Shown here: positions 49,843 to 58,150 of the stretch, piece by piece
How the letters are laid out: each line of letters starts with the position of its first letter
Position numbering within the stretch: the stretch's first letter is position 1
Assembly: GCF_041449215.1 (NCBI RefSeq)
Contig: NZ_JBGNFV010000001.1
Span: forward strand, 1,649,001 to 1,713,000
Reading direction: 5' to 3'
Length of the DNA stretch: 64,000 nucleotides
Source of the DNA: Roseivirga sp. BDSF3-8
GTDB taxonomy: Bacteria; Bacteroidota; Bacteroidia; Cytophagales; Cyclobacteriaceae
The notes under the pieces: model-generated
Database searches by the model: none
What the model was told of the DNA's origin: nothing
What the model saw: the letters and a program-made list of their open reading frames with translations, nothing else
Translations under genes and position numbers: made by a program

Positions 49843-50220
49843 TTAATCGAACAGGTCTTCGTGACGCTCAAGCATGAGTATAGAGGCCTGGGGTACGATA
49901 AAATACTTTTCTCCTTCGTATACTACCTCTATGGCGTCTTTCTGTAAAAAGAGGGCGTGGTCTCCTTCCTTAACCTGTAGCGGAATATATTTTACGGTTT
50001 CGTCTTTTTCCTTCCACGGTTCGTCTTCGGTGAGGGCCGGCAGTGGGTAACCGGGGCCGGTTTTCATAATATAGCCGCTTCTGACACGCTCTCTTTCCTG
50101 CACACCGGGGGGCAAAAACAGGCCACTATCGGTTTTCTCTGAGTCTTTCTTAGGCCGGATTAGTACTCTATCGCCTATGACGACTATTTTCTTAAGTTTA
50201 TTATCTCCTGTAATTTCCAT
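49843..50220 (-). CDS. GroES-like co-chaperonin domain protein
   Basis: A 125-residue protein with a Cpn10-type fold: KKIVVIGDRVLIRPKKDSEKTDSGLFLP opening, then a Gly-rich SGYIMKTGPGYPLP loop and the closing strand KYFIVPQASILMLE. It is longer than GroES by about 30 residues, inserted around TEDEPWKEKDETVKYIPL. The mobile loop after TDSGLFLP (GVQERERVR) lacks the clear hydrophobic tripeptide by which GroES binds GroEL, so it may not be a GroEL partner. No groEL gene is nearby. Start chosen at 50220 (MEITGDNK); an ATG-like start further up adds six residues. Confidence 0.8.
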   Translation of the reverse strand: MEITGDNKLKKIVVIGDRVLIRPKKDSEKTDSGLFLPPGVQERERVRSGYIMKTGPGYPLPALTEDEPWKEKDETVKYIPLQVKEGDHALFLQKDAIEVVYEGEKYFIVPQASILMLERHEDLFD

Positions 50221-50281
50221 ATTCAGACAAAAAGGCAAAGATAAGTAATTATGGATACCGGTTTCAAGAGGGTATAGGGGG

Positions 50282-51070
50282 CTATTTCAGATATAGGTTT
50301 TCAAGATTGAGGGGGTCTTGCTTAAGTAACTTTACCATGGCATGGTAAAGTTCGGGCAGGTTGGAGAGGAAGGCGTCGGGCACTTCAAAAAAGGCCTCAA
50401 CAGAAACGGCAAAGAACTCTTCCTGGTTAACTCCGCCATAATCCCTGAGAAACCTGTTGTCTCCCTGCTGAATGACTGCTATTTTCTTAGCAGCAAGCTT
50501 CTCCCAGTGGCTCAGGGCCCTGCTGTCAAGAAAGTTATGCTCACCGTTACGTATGCTGTTCTCAAGCCGGAGTGCATGTGCCATTTCATGCAATCCCAGG
50601 TTTATGCCATCATGAGGAAACAGGCCGTGTGAGAAATTATTCCAGCTAAATACAATGATGCCATGCATAGGGTTGGTTTCTCCTTTATGGTACCTTCTGC
50701 TGATATGGCTGTAGTAGTCGTTACTATAAATCAGAATTTTATAAAAATGGATGAGTTCGACGTATGGCAGGCCAAAGGTAAGCTGCACAGCCGAAGCAGC
50801 AATCAGGACTTTCATTTCGGAGGTTACGACGGGTATCTGTTTGCTGCGGGAGATAAATCTTTTGCGGAGTATAAAGCTCATTACTCTCCTTTCAAACTTT
50901 CCCTTGAGCCGGGAGGGTAGCTTTTGGTAGTAGGGGAAGCTTTCTGCTAATATTCGCTTATACTCGGGCTTTAGAGGAAAAACGGCCGGAGCAGTATGAC
51001 GTGGTCTGAGGCTGTAATAGAGCTTGTATGCTCCGAAAAGTACAGCAGCTGAAATGAGGAGGAACTTCAT
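50282..51070 (-). CDS. MtfA-like zinc peptidase
   Basis: About 262 residues from ATG 51070, beginning with one membrane segment (MKFLLISAAVLFGAYKLYYS). The zinc motif HEMAHAL near 155 is followed by the Glu-containing EEFFAVSVEAFFEVP, and the preceding HGIIVFSWNNF...GINLGLHE run matches the MtfA/DUF980 family. E. coli MtfA is cytosolic and interacts with the Mlc repressor; this one is probably membrane-anchored. In-frame upstream ATGs at 51109 and 51166 would put residues before the helix, which I judge less likely. Substrates unknown. Confidence 0.82.
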   Translation of the reverse strand: MKFLLISAAVLFGAYKLYYSLRPRHTAPAVFPLKPEYKRILAESFPYYQKLPSRLKGKFERRVMSFILRKRFISRSKQIPVVTSEMKVLIAASAVQLTFGLPYVELIHFYKILIYSNDYYSHISRRYHKGETNPMHGIIVFSWNNFSHGLFPHDGINLGLHEMAHALRLENSIRNGEHNFLDSRALSHWEKLAAKKIAVIQQGDNRFLRDYGGVNQEEFFAVSVEAFFEVPDAFLSNLPELYHAMVKLLKQDPLNLENLYLK

Positions 51071-51325
51071 GCAGGGGGTTTCAGGTTCATGCAAAAATAA
51101 GTCACTCATGAATAGTATACCAGCTATATACTTTTGAATGGCAGGCTTTGGTGAGGAAGAATTCACCCTGATTTCTTACAGAATGGAAAACAGGCCTTAT
51201 TTTTTGCGTAAATTGCCAATAACGGCCACAATTGAAGAACATTTTAGGCCGTTTATTAGTAAGACAAGTGATATTTAAACACTCTTCCTTCTCTGAAAAA
51301 GCTTAAGCGGATTATTCTCTGGACG

Positions 51326-53779
51326 GTGCTTGCCCTGTTTATGATAGTGGGTGTAGCGGCAACGCTTGTCTGGTACAACCAGGACAAGGTGGTAGCTTAT
51401 TTTATCAGGGAAGCGAATAAGAGCCTCTCCTCCCCTGTCGAGGTTAAAAAAATCAGCCTTTCCCTTTTTGACAGATTTCCCGAAGTAAGCCTAACGCTTG
51501 AAGATGTACTGATACAGGGTGCAGACCCGAGAACGGAAAAGCCGCTGGCTAAGGTAGACCGGATCTATGGCCTGCTGAATCTCTGGAAGCTTATTCAGGG
51601 GGAGATGGTGATCGATCAGGTAATGCTGAAGGAGGGTGAGGTATACCTGCACCGGGCTCCGGACGGTACGGAGAATTATCTGATCTTTAAAAAAACAGAG
51701 GGGGGTGCATCGGGAGGTGCATTCCGGCTGAGTGATATAGGCCTGGACCGTATATCAGTGACTTATCTTGATCCCGCCGGTGGGCAAAATCATCGTCTTT
51801 TTGCCGAGCAGGCGGCGGCTGAACTTGACATTAACGGATCTGAATACAGGATAGCGACGAACGGGCACTGGCTTTGTTCGGGTATCGGGGTGGACCAGGA
51901 CACATTTTTTATTGAAAAACCTCTTCGTCTGACGGCGAACCTGGTCTATGAAGACAGCCTGAAGCACCTGCAGATCCTGCCCTCGGACATCCAGGTGAAT
52001 GATGCGATGTTTACGGTAAACGGCACGTACGAGTGGGGTTCTCTTGATCTGATAAACATCAGGGCTGAGGCGACTAATAGTACATTAAAGGCATTGTTTT
52101 CCCTTCTTCCTCAAAGGACTTATGAGCAGCTAAAGGCTTATGAGAGTGAGGGAAACGTAAAGTTTGTGGCGCTTATTGAGGGGGATATGTCTGGTGGGAA
52201 GACACCAAAGGTAAATGTGGACTTCTCTGCGGAAAACACATCTCTTTTTCACCCGGAATACAGTAAGAGGATAGAAAATATGGCCTTTGAGGGCCACTTT
52301 ACTAATGGGGCGGGACGCAATAATAAATCCAGCGTACTGAAAATAAACCCTCTGAAGGGCACGGTGGATAATGAGCCTTTTAGTGGTTGGATGGAGCTTA
52401 GCAATCTGGATGATTACTACCTGAAGTGTCACCTTGAGGGGCTATTTGATGCGGGGCAGCTTGTCAATACGTTTAAGCCTAAACGGATGCATCACGCAAA
52501 AGGGGATGTGCGGCTTGACGTGGACTTTGACGGACGTCTGGCGGATATGGAGGAGATACAGCGGGTGAACAGGGTGAAGCTATCGGGGGACGTGCGCCTA
52601 AAGGATGTGGGCTTCAGGCTGGAGGGAAGTGAATTGCCTTTTGAGAAATTTACGGGACACTTTCTTTTCAATAAACATGACATAGCGGTCAGTGACTTTA
52701 CGGGGGGCATAGGCAGTAGTAATTTTGAGCTGAATGGCTTTTTTAAGAATATCATCTCGTTCCTGCTATTTGATAACCAGTCGCTACGAATAGAGGCGGA
52801 CATGGTGTCTGACATGCTGGACCTGAACGAGCTGCTCTCGGGGCACTTGGTGCAGGATGACTATCAGGCATCTGATAAGCCTAAGTATCATTTTGAGATA
52901 TCGCCAAAGCTGGACCTGGACATTAACTGTGAGGTGGGCAACCTGAAGGTAAGGCGCTTTCATGGCCAGCAGATAAAGGGTGGCCTGCGGGTGAGAAATA
53001 GCCGGGCGACACTGACGAACGGACAGGTGAAGGCGGCCGGAGGTACTATGAGGCTGAACGGGACGGTGGACGCTCGCCGGCCGCAGTATGTGGTGGTGGA
53101 TACGGATGCACGGTTTGACAGGATAGATATTGACAGCATCTTCTACATTTTTGAAAACTTTAACCAGGACTGGCTGGTGGATAAAAACCTGAAGGGCCAG
53201 TTATATGCGACGGCTTTGTCTCATATGGTGTTTGATAGTGAGCTGCATTTTAACCAGCAGGCCTTTGAGTCGCAGGTGCGGGCGCGTATCCGTAATGGGG
53301 AGCTGAATGACTTTGAGCCTATGCAGCGCCTCTCGGCCTTTGTAGAGGAAGAGAGTCTTTCAAATCTGCGATTCAGCGATATAGAAAACGATATTTTTAT
53401 TAATAATCAGACGATCCACATACCGAGTATGGAGGTGAGGTCTAATGTATCTACGCTAACGATAGACGGCACACATACATTTGATCAGCATATAGACTAC
53501 CATGTAAAGGTGCCGCTGCGCCGGATACTGGGAGGGAGAAGGCAGCAATACAGGCAAACGGTAGCGAATGAGCAGCGGGGCAGCCACCTGTTTTTGTTTA
53601 TACGGGGTACGACGAGCGACTACCGGATAGGGTATGATACGGAAGCGGTGGAGGAGAAGATCAAGAAGGATATCCGCCGTGAGGGTGAGGAACTGAAAGC
53701 GGCCTTTAAAAATAAGGGACGGGAAAAGGAGTCTGTAGAGCTGGAGGAGGAAGAGTTCTTCGAATGGGACGATCAATAA
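51326..53779 (+). CDS. AsmA-like envelope protein
   Basis: An 817-residue AsmA-family protein: one N-terminal membrane helix, then a long beta-rich body (LSLFDRFPEVSLTLEDVLIQG, DFDGRLADMEEIQRVNRVKLSGDVRLKD, LTIDGTHTFDQHIDYHVKVPL near the end) of the type proposed to bridge membranes for lipid transport. The C-terminal about 60 residues are charged and acidic. The first usual start in frame is GTG 51326, but the frame is open further upstream to a TGA at 51269, and the codons just before it encode KKLKRIILWTV, the positive flank expected before the helix. A CTG at 51293 would include them, so the true start is uncertain. Confidence 0.85.
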   Translation: MLALFMIVGVAATLVWYNQDKVVAYFIREANKSLSSPVEVKKISLSLFDRFPEVSLTLEDVLIQGADPRTEKPLAKVDRIYGLLNLWKLIQGEMVIDQVMLKEGEVYLHRAPDGTENYLIFKKTEGGASGGAFRLSDIGLDRISVTYLDPAGGQNHRLFAEQAAAELDINGSEYRIATNGHWLCSGIGVDQDTFFIEKPLRLTANLVYEDSLKHLQILPSDIQVNDAMFTVNGTYEWGSLDLINIRAEATNSTLKALFSLLPQRTYEQLKAYESEGNVKFVALIEGDMSGGKTPKVNVDFSAENTSLFHPEYSKRIENMAFEGHFTNGAGRNNKSSVLKINPLKGTVDNEPFSGWMELSNLDDYYLKCHLEGLFDAGQLVNTFKPKRMHHAKGDVRLDVDFDGRLADMEEIQRVNRVKLSGDVRLKDVGFRLEGSELPFEKFTGHFLFNKHDIAVSDFTGGIGSSNFELNGFFKNIISFLLFDNQSLRIEADMVSDMLDLNELLSGHLVQDDYQASDKPKYHFEISPKLDLDINCEVGNLKVRRFHGQQIKGGLRVRNSRATLTNGQVKAAGGTMRLNGTVDARRPQYVVVDTDARFDRIDIDSIFYIFENFNQDWLVDKNLKGQLYATALSHMVFDSELHFNQQAFESQVRARIRNGELNDFEPMQRLSAFVEEESLSNLRFSDIENDIFINNQTIHIPSMEVRSNVSTLTIDGTHTFDQHIDYHVKVPLRRILGGRRQQYRQTVANEQRGSHLFLFIRGTTSDYRIGYDTEAVEEKIKKDIRREGEELKAAFKNKGREKESVELEEEEFFEWDDQ

Positions 53780-53786
53780 AAAAATA

Positions 53787-53814
53787 AAAGCTGCCCCGTG
53801 TCTGAGGCAGCTTC
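53787..53814 (-). terminator. Intrinsic terminator for kbl
   Basis: AAGCTGCC (53788-53795) pairs with GGCAGCTT (53806-53813). On the minus strand T-rich sequence follows the stem. Confidence 0.75.
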
Positions 53815-53837
53815 ATGTATACTTGATTTCTGACTAA

Positions 53838-55034
53838 TTACTTGAGCACACCAAGCTCGGCGCCTACTTCTTTGAAGGCGTTGATGGCTTTATCGAGGTG
53901 CTGGCGGTCGTGTACGGCACTGATCTGCACACGGATACGTGCCTGACCTTTAGGTACGACGGGATAGTAGAAGCCTATTACGTAAATACCTCTCTCAAGC
54001 AGCTTTTCTGCAAACTCCTGGGAAAGCTTGGCATCATAGAGCATAACGGGGACAATAGGGTGCACACCGGGCTTGATGTCGAAGCCTGCCTCGGTCATTT
54101 TCTCCCGGAAGTAGAGGGTATTCTCTTCGAGCTTATCCCGAAGTTCGGTAGTCTCGCTCAGCATATCGAGCACGGCGATGGACGCGCCGGTAATGGCAGG
54201 TGCGAGGGTATTGGAGAAAAGGTAGGGGCGGCTGCGCTGGCGCAGTATATCGATAATCTCTTTACGCCCGCTGGTGAATCCGCCACTGGCACCACCAAGG
54301 GCTTTGCCGAGGGTACCGGTGATTACGTCTATCTTACCCATTACACCACAGTGTTCGTGCACGCCGCGGCCGGTCTTACCCATAAAACCGGTGGAGTGAC
54401 ACTCGTCGGTCATGACGAGGGCCTTATATTTTTCAGCAAGCTCGACGATCTTATCTAGCTGGGCAATGGTGCCATCCATACTGAAAACGCCATCTGTTAC
54501 GATGATTTTATTTTCAGCACCGGCTTGGTCGGCTTCCTTAAGCTTGGCTTCAAGGTCGGCCATATCATTATGGACGTAACGGAAGCGTTTGGCTTTGCAG
54601 AGGCGGACGCCGTCTATGATAGAGGCGTGGTTTAGGGTATCGGAGATAATGGCATCTTCGGGGCCGAGGATGGGCTCGAATACGCCGCCATTGGCATCGA
54701 AGCAGGCTGCGTACAGGATGGTGTCTTCAGTGCCAAGAAACTTACTGATCTTTTCTTCGAGTTCTTTATGGATGTCCTGGGTGCCGCAAATAAAGCGTAC
54801 GGATGACATGCCATAGCCATGGGTTTGAAGGGTTTTCTGGGCTGCTTCCAGGGTTTTGGGGTGACTGGAAAGTCCAAGGTAGTTGTTTGCGCAAAAGTTG
54901 ATTACCTCACGGCCGGCAGTGGTTTTGATTACGGCGCCTTGCTCGGTGGTGATAATCCGCTCGTCTTTATAAAGACCGGCTTCTTTAATCTCGGCCAGCT
55001 CTTTTTGCAGTTTGGGTCTTAAGGTATCGAACAT
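53838..55034 (-). CDS. kbl: Glycine C-acetyltransferase (2-amino-3-ketobutyrate CoA ligase)
   Basis: A 398-residue PLP enzyme of the alpha-oxoamine synthase family. Family blocks are plain: [14 protein letters not shown], the Asp in [13 protein letters not shown], and the PLP-binding Lys in [15 protein letters not shown] near 244. It converts 2-amino-3-oxobutyrate plus CoA to glycine and acetyl-CoA. The SDR-type threonine dehydrogenase that makes this substrate is encoded divergently about 350 bp away. An 81-residue gene lies immediately upstream on the same strand. Relatives such as BioF share the fold, but length and sequence favour Kbl. Confidence 0.95.
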   Translation of the reverse strand: MFDTLRPKLQKELAEIKEAGLYKDERIITTEQGAVIKTTAGREVINFCANNYLGLSSHPKTLEAAQKTLQTHGYGMSSVRFICGTQDIHKELEEKISKFLGTEDTILYAACFDANGGVFEPILGPEDAIISDTLNHASIIDGVRLCKAKRFRYVHNDMADLEAKLKEADQAGAENKIIVTDGVFSMDGTIAQLDKIVELAEKYKALVMTDECHSTGFMGKTGRGVHEHCGVMGKIDVITGTLGKALGGASGGFTSGRKEIIDILRQRSRPYLFSNTLAPAITGASIAVLDMLSETTELRDKLEENTLYFREKMTEAGFDIKPGVHPIVPVMLYDAKLSQEFAEKLLERGIYVIGFYYPVVPKGQARIRVQISAVHDRQHLDKAINAFKEVGAELGVLK

Positions 55035-55038
55035 ATCG

Positions 55039-55284
55039 TCAGGATCGTTTAATCTTGGGAGTTATGCTTTTTTTAGTGGCAGCAGGTTTCTCTCCGGATT
55101 CTTCGGAAAGGGGAAACTGCCTGCGTATGCCATTAATGAGAAAGAGTTTCTGGGCGGTAAAGCTGTCGGGGTGCATTTGCATAAACAGACGCTCCCACTC
55201 AGCGGCTACATGAGGCTCTTCACGAAAAAAAACTTCCGCATCAATGCGCTTTTTAGTCAGGTATGTGACGAACTCTTCACTCAT
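55039..55284 (-). CDS. Small hypothetical protein upstream of kbl, 81 aa
   Basis: ATG 55284 gives 81 residues: [20 protein letters not shown], then [20 protein letters not shown] and a basic tail [11 protein letters not shown]. No signal peptide or membrane segment. It stops 4 bp before the kbl start, so the two are translated from one transcript. The frame could extend upstream but without a natural start. I do not recognise a family. It may be a partner or a small DNA- or RNA-associated protein, given the basic end, but nothing proves this. Confidence 0.65.
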   Translation of the reverse strand: MSEEFVTYLTKKRIDAEVFFREEPHVAAEWERLFMQMHPDSFTAQKLFLINGIRRQFPLSEESGEKPAATKKSITPKIKRS

Positions 55285-55385
55285 GGCAGGCAAATATACA
55301 CATTTGAGTACTGGTACAAAGAGGGGTTGTTTCGGATGATGAGGATTATTTATAATTTCGCACACCCAAAAAACGAATAAGCAAC

Positions 55386-56333
55386 ATGCAAACTCTCCTA
55401 GTAATAGGCGCTTCTGGCCAGGTGGGCTCGGACCTTGTAGACGCGCTGCGGAAGCAGCACGGGGAAGACCGGGTGATTGCCTCGGACATCCGTGAACCTG
55501 AAACGGACCGGGGTCGCTTTATCAAGCTTGATGCCACGGACACGAAAGGGGTGGAAGAGGCTATCCGCTCTAATAAGGTAACCCAGGTGTACCAACTGGT
55601 AGCCACTCTTTCTGCTACAGGAGAAAGAAACCCGATGGGGGCATGGAAGCTAAACATGCAGACGCTGCTGGATGTGCTGGAAATGGCCCGGGACCTTAAA
55701 CTAAGTAAGGTATACTGGCCCAGCTCTATCGCGGCATTTGGTAGCCACACGCCTGCCACGGATACGCCGCAAAACTGCATTATGGATCCGGATACGGTGT
55801 ATGGAATCAGTAAGCTGGCTGGTGAACGCTGGTGTGAATATTTTCATAAGAAATTCGGGGTGGATGTACGCAGCCTGCGCTATCCGGGCCTGATTGGCTA
55901 CAAGGCACTCCCGGGAGGGGGCACTACGGATTATGCAGTGGATATATACCATAAGGCGGTGAGAGGTGAGGAGTTCTTGTGCCCGCTGAAGAGTAATACG
56001 TGCCTGCCGATGATGTATATGGATGATGCAATCCGTGCTACTATTGAGCTGATGGAGGCTGACCCGGACCGCATTTCGGTACGGTCCAGTTATAATCTTT
56101 CGGCCTTTAGCTTTACGCCGGATGAAATTGCCAAAAGTATCCGTAAGTATATCCCTGATTTTGTGATGGGATATGATCTGCAGCCGCGGCTGCAGGGCAT
56201 AGCGGATAGCTGGCCAAACAGTATCGACAGCAGCCGGGCGGCGGCGGACTGGGACTGGAAGCCGGCGTATGACCTGGATAGAATGTCGGAGGAGATGATT
56301 TTGCAGCTCGGGAAGAATTTACCTGCCGGTTAA
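55386..56333 (+). CDS. tdh: L-threonine 3-dehydrogenase, SDR (epimerase-like) type
   Basis: A 315-residue extended SDR. LLVIGASGQVGSDLVDAL holds the NAD-binding GxxGxxG. WPSSIAAFG followed by YGISKLAGE gives the Ser and Tyr-x-x-x-Lys of the active site near 115-142. SLRYPGLIGYKALPGGGTTDYAVDIYHKA is diagnostic of the short-chain threonine dehydrogenases found in Bacteroidota and other groups, distinct from zinc alcohol-dehydrogenase-type Tdh. It oxidises threonine to 2-amino-3-oxobutyrate, which Kbl uses. Starts of the two operons are about 100 bp apart, so coordinate control from the shared region is likely. Confidence 0.93.
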   Translation: MQTLLVIGASGQVGSDLVDALRKQHGEDRVIASDIREPETDRGRFIKLDATDTKGVEEAIRSNKVTQVYQLVATLSATGERNPMGAWKLNMQTLLDVLEMARDLKLSKVYWPSSIAAFGSHTPATDTPQNCIMDPDTVYGISKLAGERWCEYFHKKFGVDVRSLRYPGLIGYKALPGGGTTDYAVDIYHKAVRGEEFLCPLKSNTCLPMMYMDDAIRATIELMEADPDRISVRSSYNLSAFSFTPDEIAKSIRKYIPDFVMGYDLQPRLQGIADSWPNSIDSSRAAADWDWKPAYDLDRMSEEMILQLGKNLPAG

Positions 56334-56360
56334 TTCTCGTTATTGAATAAAATTTATCAA

Positions 56361-56386
56361 AGCCTCCCCTGCCGGGAGGTTTTTTT
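56361..56386 (+). terminator. Intrinsic terminator after tdh
   Basis: CCTCCC (56363-56368) pairs with GGGAGG (56374-56379), followed by seven T. Confidence 0.85.
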
Positions 56387-56423
56387 GTTTTCGGGTGTGG
56401 TTGGTCTGGTAATAAAGCTCTCT

Positions 56424-56511
56424 GCAGGGCTGCGTCCCGATGGGACTCAATATTACCGATGGATTATTGGGCTACAAAGGCTGCACCCCTCCGGGGTTTA
56501 GCTTAAAGGTT
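56424..56511. repeat. REP-like repeat R1
   Basis: Contains GCAGGGCTGCGTCCCGATGG, GACTCAATATTACCGATGG, GGCTACAAAGGCTGCACCCC and TCCGGGGTTTAGC in order. Nearly identical to R6 at 57768-57848 on the other side of the transposase. Confidence 0.85.
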
Positions 56512-56800
56512 CTTTCTCTCAATTAACATAGTTAACCTATGGAAATAAAAGTGCCTCTATTCTAAAATGTCATTGCGGCAGCCAAGCGGGGGAATAGTGA
56601 AATTATTTTTACAAAAATCGGAACCAGGTCTTATCGAAATGAAAAGCCTATAAAGGCAAAGGAGATAATGGACTTTGTCCGGCAGGGAAAAAGATCTATT
56701 CGGTAGATAATGCAAATTGTTATTAAAAGCAATTTATCAAAAAGAGGCTCCTCGTTTGAGTGTCCTCTTTTGTCTATCGTCTTCCCTTGAAATATGGATG

Positions 56801-56883
56801 TTGAGCTTCGTCCCTACGGGGCTTAGGATTAACTGATATCCTAATGAGCTACAAAGACGGCACCTCTAACGGGATTCGCTAGG
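56801..56883. repeat. REP-like repeat R2
   Basis: Contains GAGCTTCGTCCCTACGGGGC, TGATATCCTAATGAGCTAC and AAAGACGGCACCTCTAACGG. A diverged relative of R1/R6 with the same two-palindrome layout. Confidence 0.7.
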
Positions 56884-56916
56884 TATCAGACCAGTCCGGC
56901 TCAAAGACACTTTTTA

Positions 56917-56990
56917 AAAGCCCGGAGGGCTGCCATGTCTATAGAGTTTTTATTATACGGACTTTATAGTACCAGCGGGACAACATGTTT
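56917..56990. repeat. REP-like repeat R3
   Basis: AAAGCCCGGAGGGCTGCCAT ... AGTACCAGCGGGACAACATG, the reverse-orientation form of the pattern. Confidence 0.55.
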
Positions 56991-57033
56991 CCTGCAACAT
57001 CTCTGTGACAATGGGCAAACCGATCGGAAGCGT

Positions 57034-57115
57034 TGCAGACATGTCGTTCCTATGGAACTTGTGGACTGTAGCTTTATTAGCTACAAATATATCACCCCTA
57101 TGGGGTTTTATCGAA
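57034..57115. repeat. REP-like repeat R4
   Basis: CATGTCGTTCCTATGGAAC, then TTTATTAGCTACAAATATAT and CACCCCTATGGGGTTTTAT, forward orientation. Confidence 0.65.
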
Positions 57116-57151
57116 GTGAAATATGCCCCGGCCATAATAATAACGATCGTT

Positions 57152-57230
57152 CCACAAGACCCGGAGGGTCGATGTGTTTGTAGATATCACATCGTTTTTG
57201 GCTTTATTAAGTCCCAGCGGGACGGCGTAT
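57152..57230. repeat. REP-like repeat R5
   Basis: CAAGACCCGGAGGGTCGATG ... GGCTTTATTAAGTCCCAGCG GGACGG, reverse orientation, ending 65 bp before the transposase start. Confidence 0.6.
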
Positions 57231-57294
57231 CTTACAAATCCTGGCGTGAAATTGTAAAGGGCATTACATTCGCAGTTTATAAAACAGCTATGCA

Positions 57295-57756
57295 ATGCCA
57301 AACACTTATACGCAGCTCTATATACATATTGTCTTCGCTGTAAAAGGCCGCAAAAGTATTATTGTTGAGGGGAAAAGAGAAGAGGTACAGAAATACATGA
57401 CAGGAATCGTTCATTCAAGCGGCAGTAAGCTCATTTCAATTTACTGTATGCCTGATCACTGCCATCTTCTTATCGGACACAATCCCGACCAATCTATTTC
57501 TTCATTGGTCCAGAAAATTAAGTCAAATACCTCTAAATGGATAAATGAAAAAAGGATTTACGACCAAAAATTTGCCTGGCAGTCAGGTTATGGGGCGTTT
57601 AGCTATAGCCGTAGCCAGATCGATACAGTGGCAAAATATATCAGAAACCAGCCTCAACATCATGCGAAAAGGACGTTCCGGGAGGAGTACATCCAGCTGT
57701 TGGACAAATTTAATATAGAATATAATCCGGATTACCTTTTTGATAGGGTAGATTAA
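57295..57756 (+). mobile_element. REP-associated tyrosine transposase (IS200/Y1 family)
   Basis: A 153-residue Y1 transposase, intact. The HUH motif is PDHCHLLIG near 46, with His-x-His, and the catalytic Tyr is expected in the helix SQIDTVAKYIRNQPQHH near 115-122. The opening NTYTQLYIHIVFAVKGRKS is typical of TnpA-REP proteins. No tnpB follows and the terminal structures are multiple REP-like palindromes rather than single hairpins, which marks it as a RAYT, a domesticated relative of IS200 that lives with its repeats. It lies between tdh and gltD, in a region free of other genes. Whether it still moves repeats cannot be told from sequence. Confidence 0.92.
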
Positions 57757-57767
57757 TAAGGGGCCTG

Positions 57768-57848
57768 GGTGCAGGGCTGAGTCCCTATGGGACTCAATAT
57801 TACCAATGGTTTTTTAGCTACAAAGGCGGCACCCCTCCGGGGTTAAGC
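57768..57848. repeat. REP-like repeat R6
   Basis: GGTGCAGGGCTGAGTCCCTA, TGGGACTCAATATTACCAAT, then TTTAGCTACAAAGGCGGCAC and CCCTCCGGGGTTAAGC. Matches R1 over about 80 bp in direct orientation. Confidence 0.85.
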
Positions 57849-58009
57849 CTCAATACAGCTTTTGGCCTGAAGACACCAGCGATCAGGGACATCCCTTGTT
57901 AATCCTTGGTGCGCTGGCTTTAGGAGGCTACGAATACTTCCTCACGCCGGCATCAGGTTAAAAGTAGTAGTATACTGAAATGATTACTCTCTTGCCATTT
58001 GCTGCATGT

Positions 58010-58056
58010 ACCACCGGTGTGCCGAACCACCGGTGTGCCGGACCACCGGAAGCCGG
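58010..58056. repeat. Three 16-bp tandem units (ACCACCGGTGTGCCGA)
   Basis: Units at 58010-58025 and 58026-58041 differ by one base; the third (58042-58056) is diverged. On the reverse strand it reads CCGGTGGTYCGGCACA, sharing CCGGTGGTCCG with the 4194 array. Confidence 0.75.
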
Positions 58057-58150
58057 ACCTCTCCTATTACCACAGGAGGGGAAGGTGCTTAGCTTGACGG
58101 CTATGCCACACCAAGGGGGTATTATTATCAGGCGGAGTATTTTAAAGAAC

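Larger units (their letters stand above)
56387..57294. other. REP-type repeat cluster upstream of the transposase
   Basis: Five degenerate to clear repeats, each pairing a GTCCC-ATGGGAC-like palindrome with a CTACAAA...CCCCTCCGGGG-like end. The stretch at about 56525-56790 between copies 1 and 2 is AT-richer, with a possible decayed coding fragment but no intact frame. Frames seen inside the repeats are not genes. Confidence 0.7.
57757..58150. other. Downstream repeat region
   Basis: Contains R6 (57768-57848), a CCAGCG/CGCTGG inverted repeat around 57878-57919, and the 16-bp triple repeat at 58010-58056. The rest to the gltD stop has no intact gene. Confidence 0.6.

Noticed and set aside
56935-57343. 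Small frames upstream of the transposase
   Set aside because: They are made of REP-like repeats R3 to R5 and have no independent support.
57934-57962. CACGCCGGCATCAGGTT resembling part of a third TPP riboswitch
   Set aside because: Only a fragment of one block is present; the GGCTGAGA and GGGTGCC blocks are missing.
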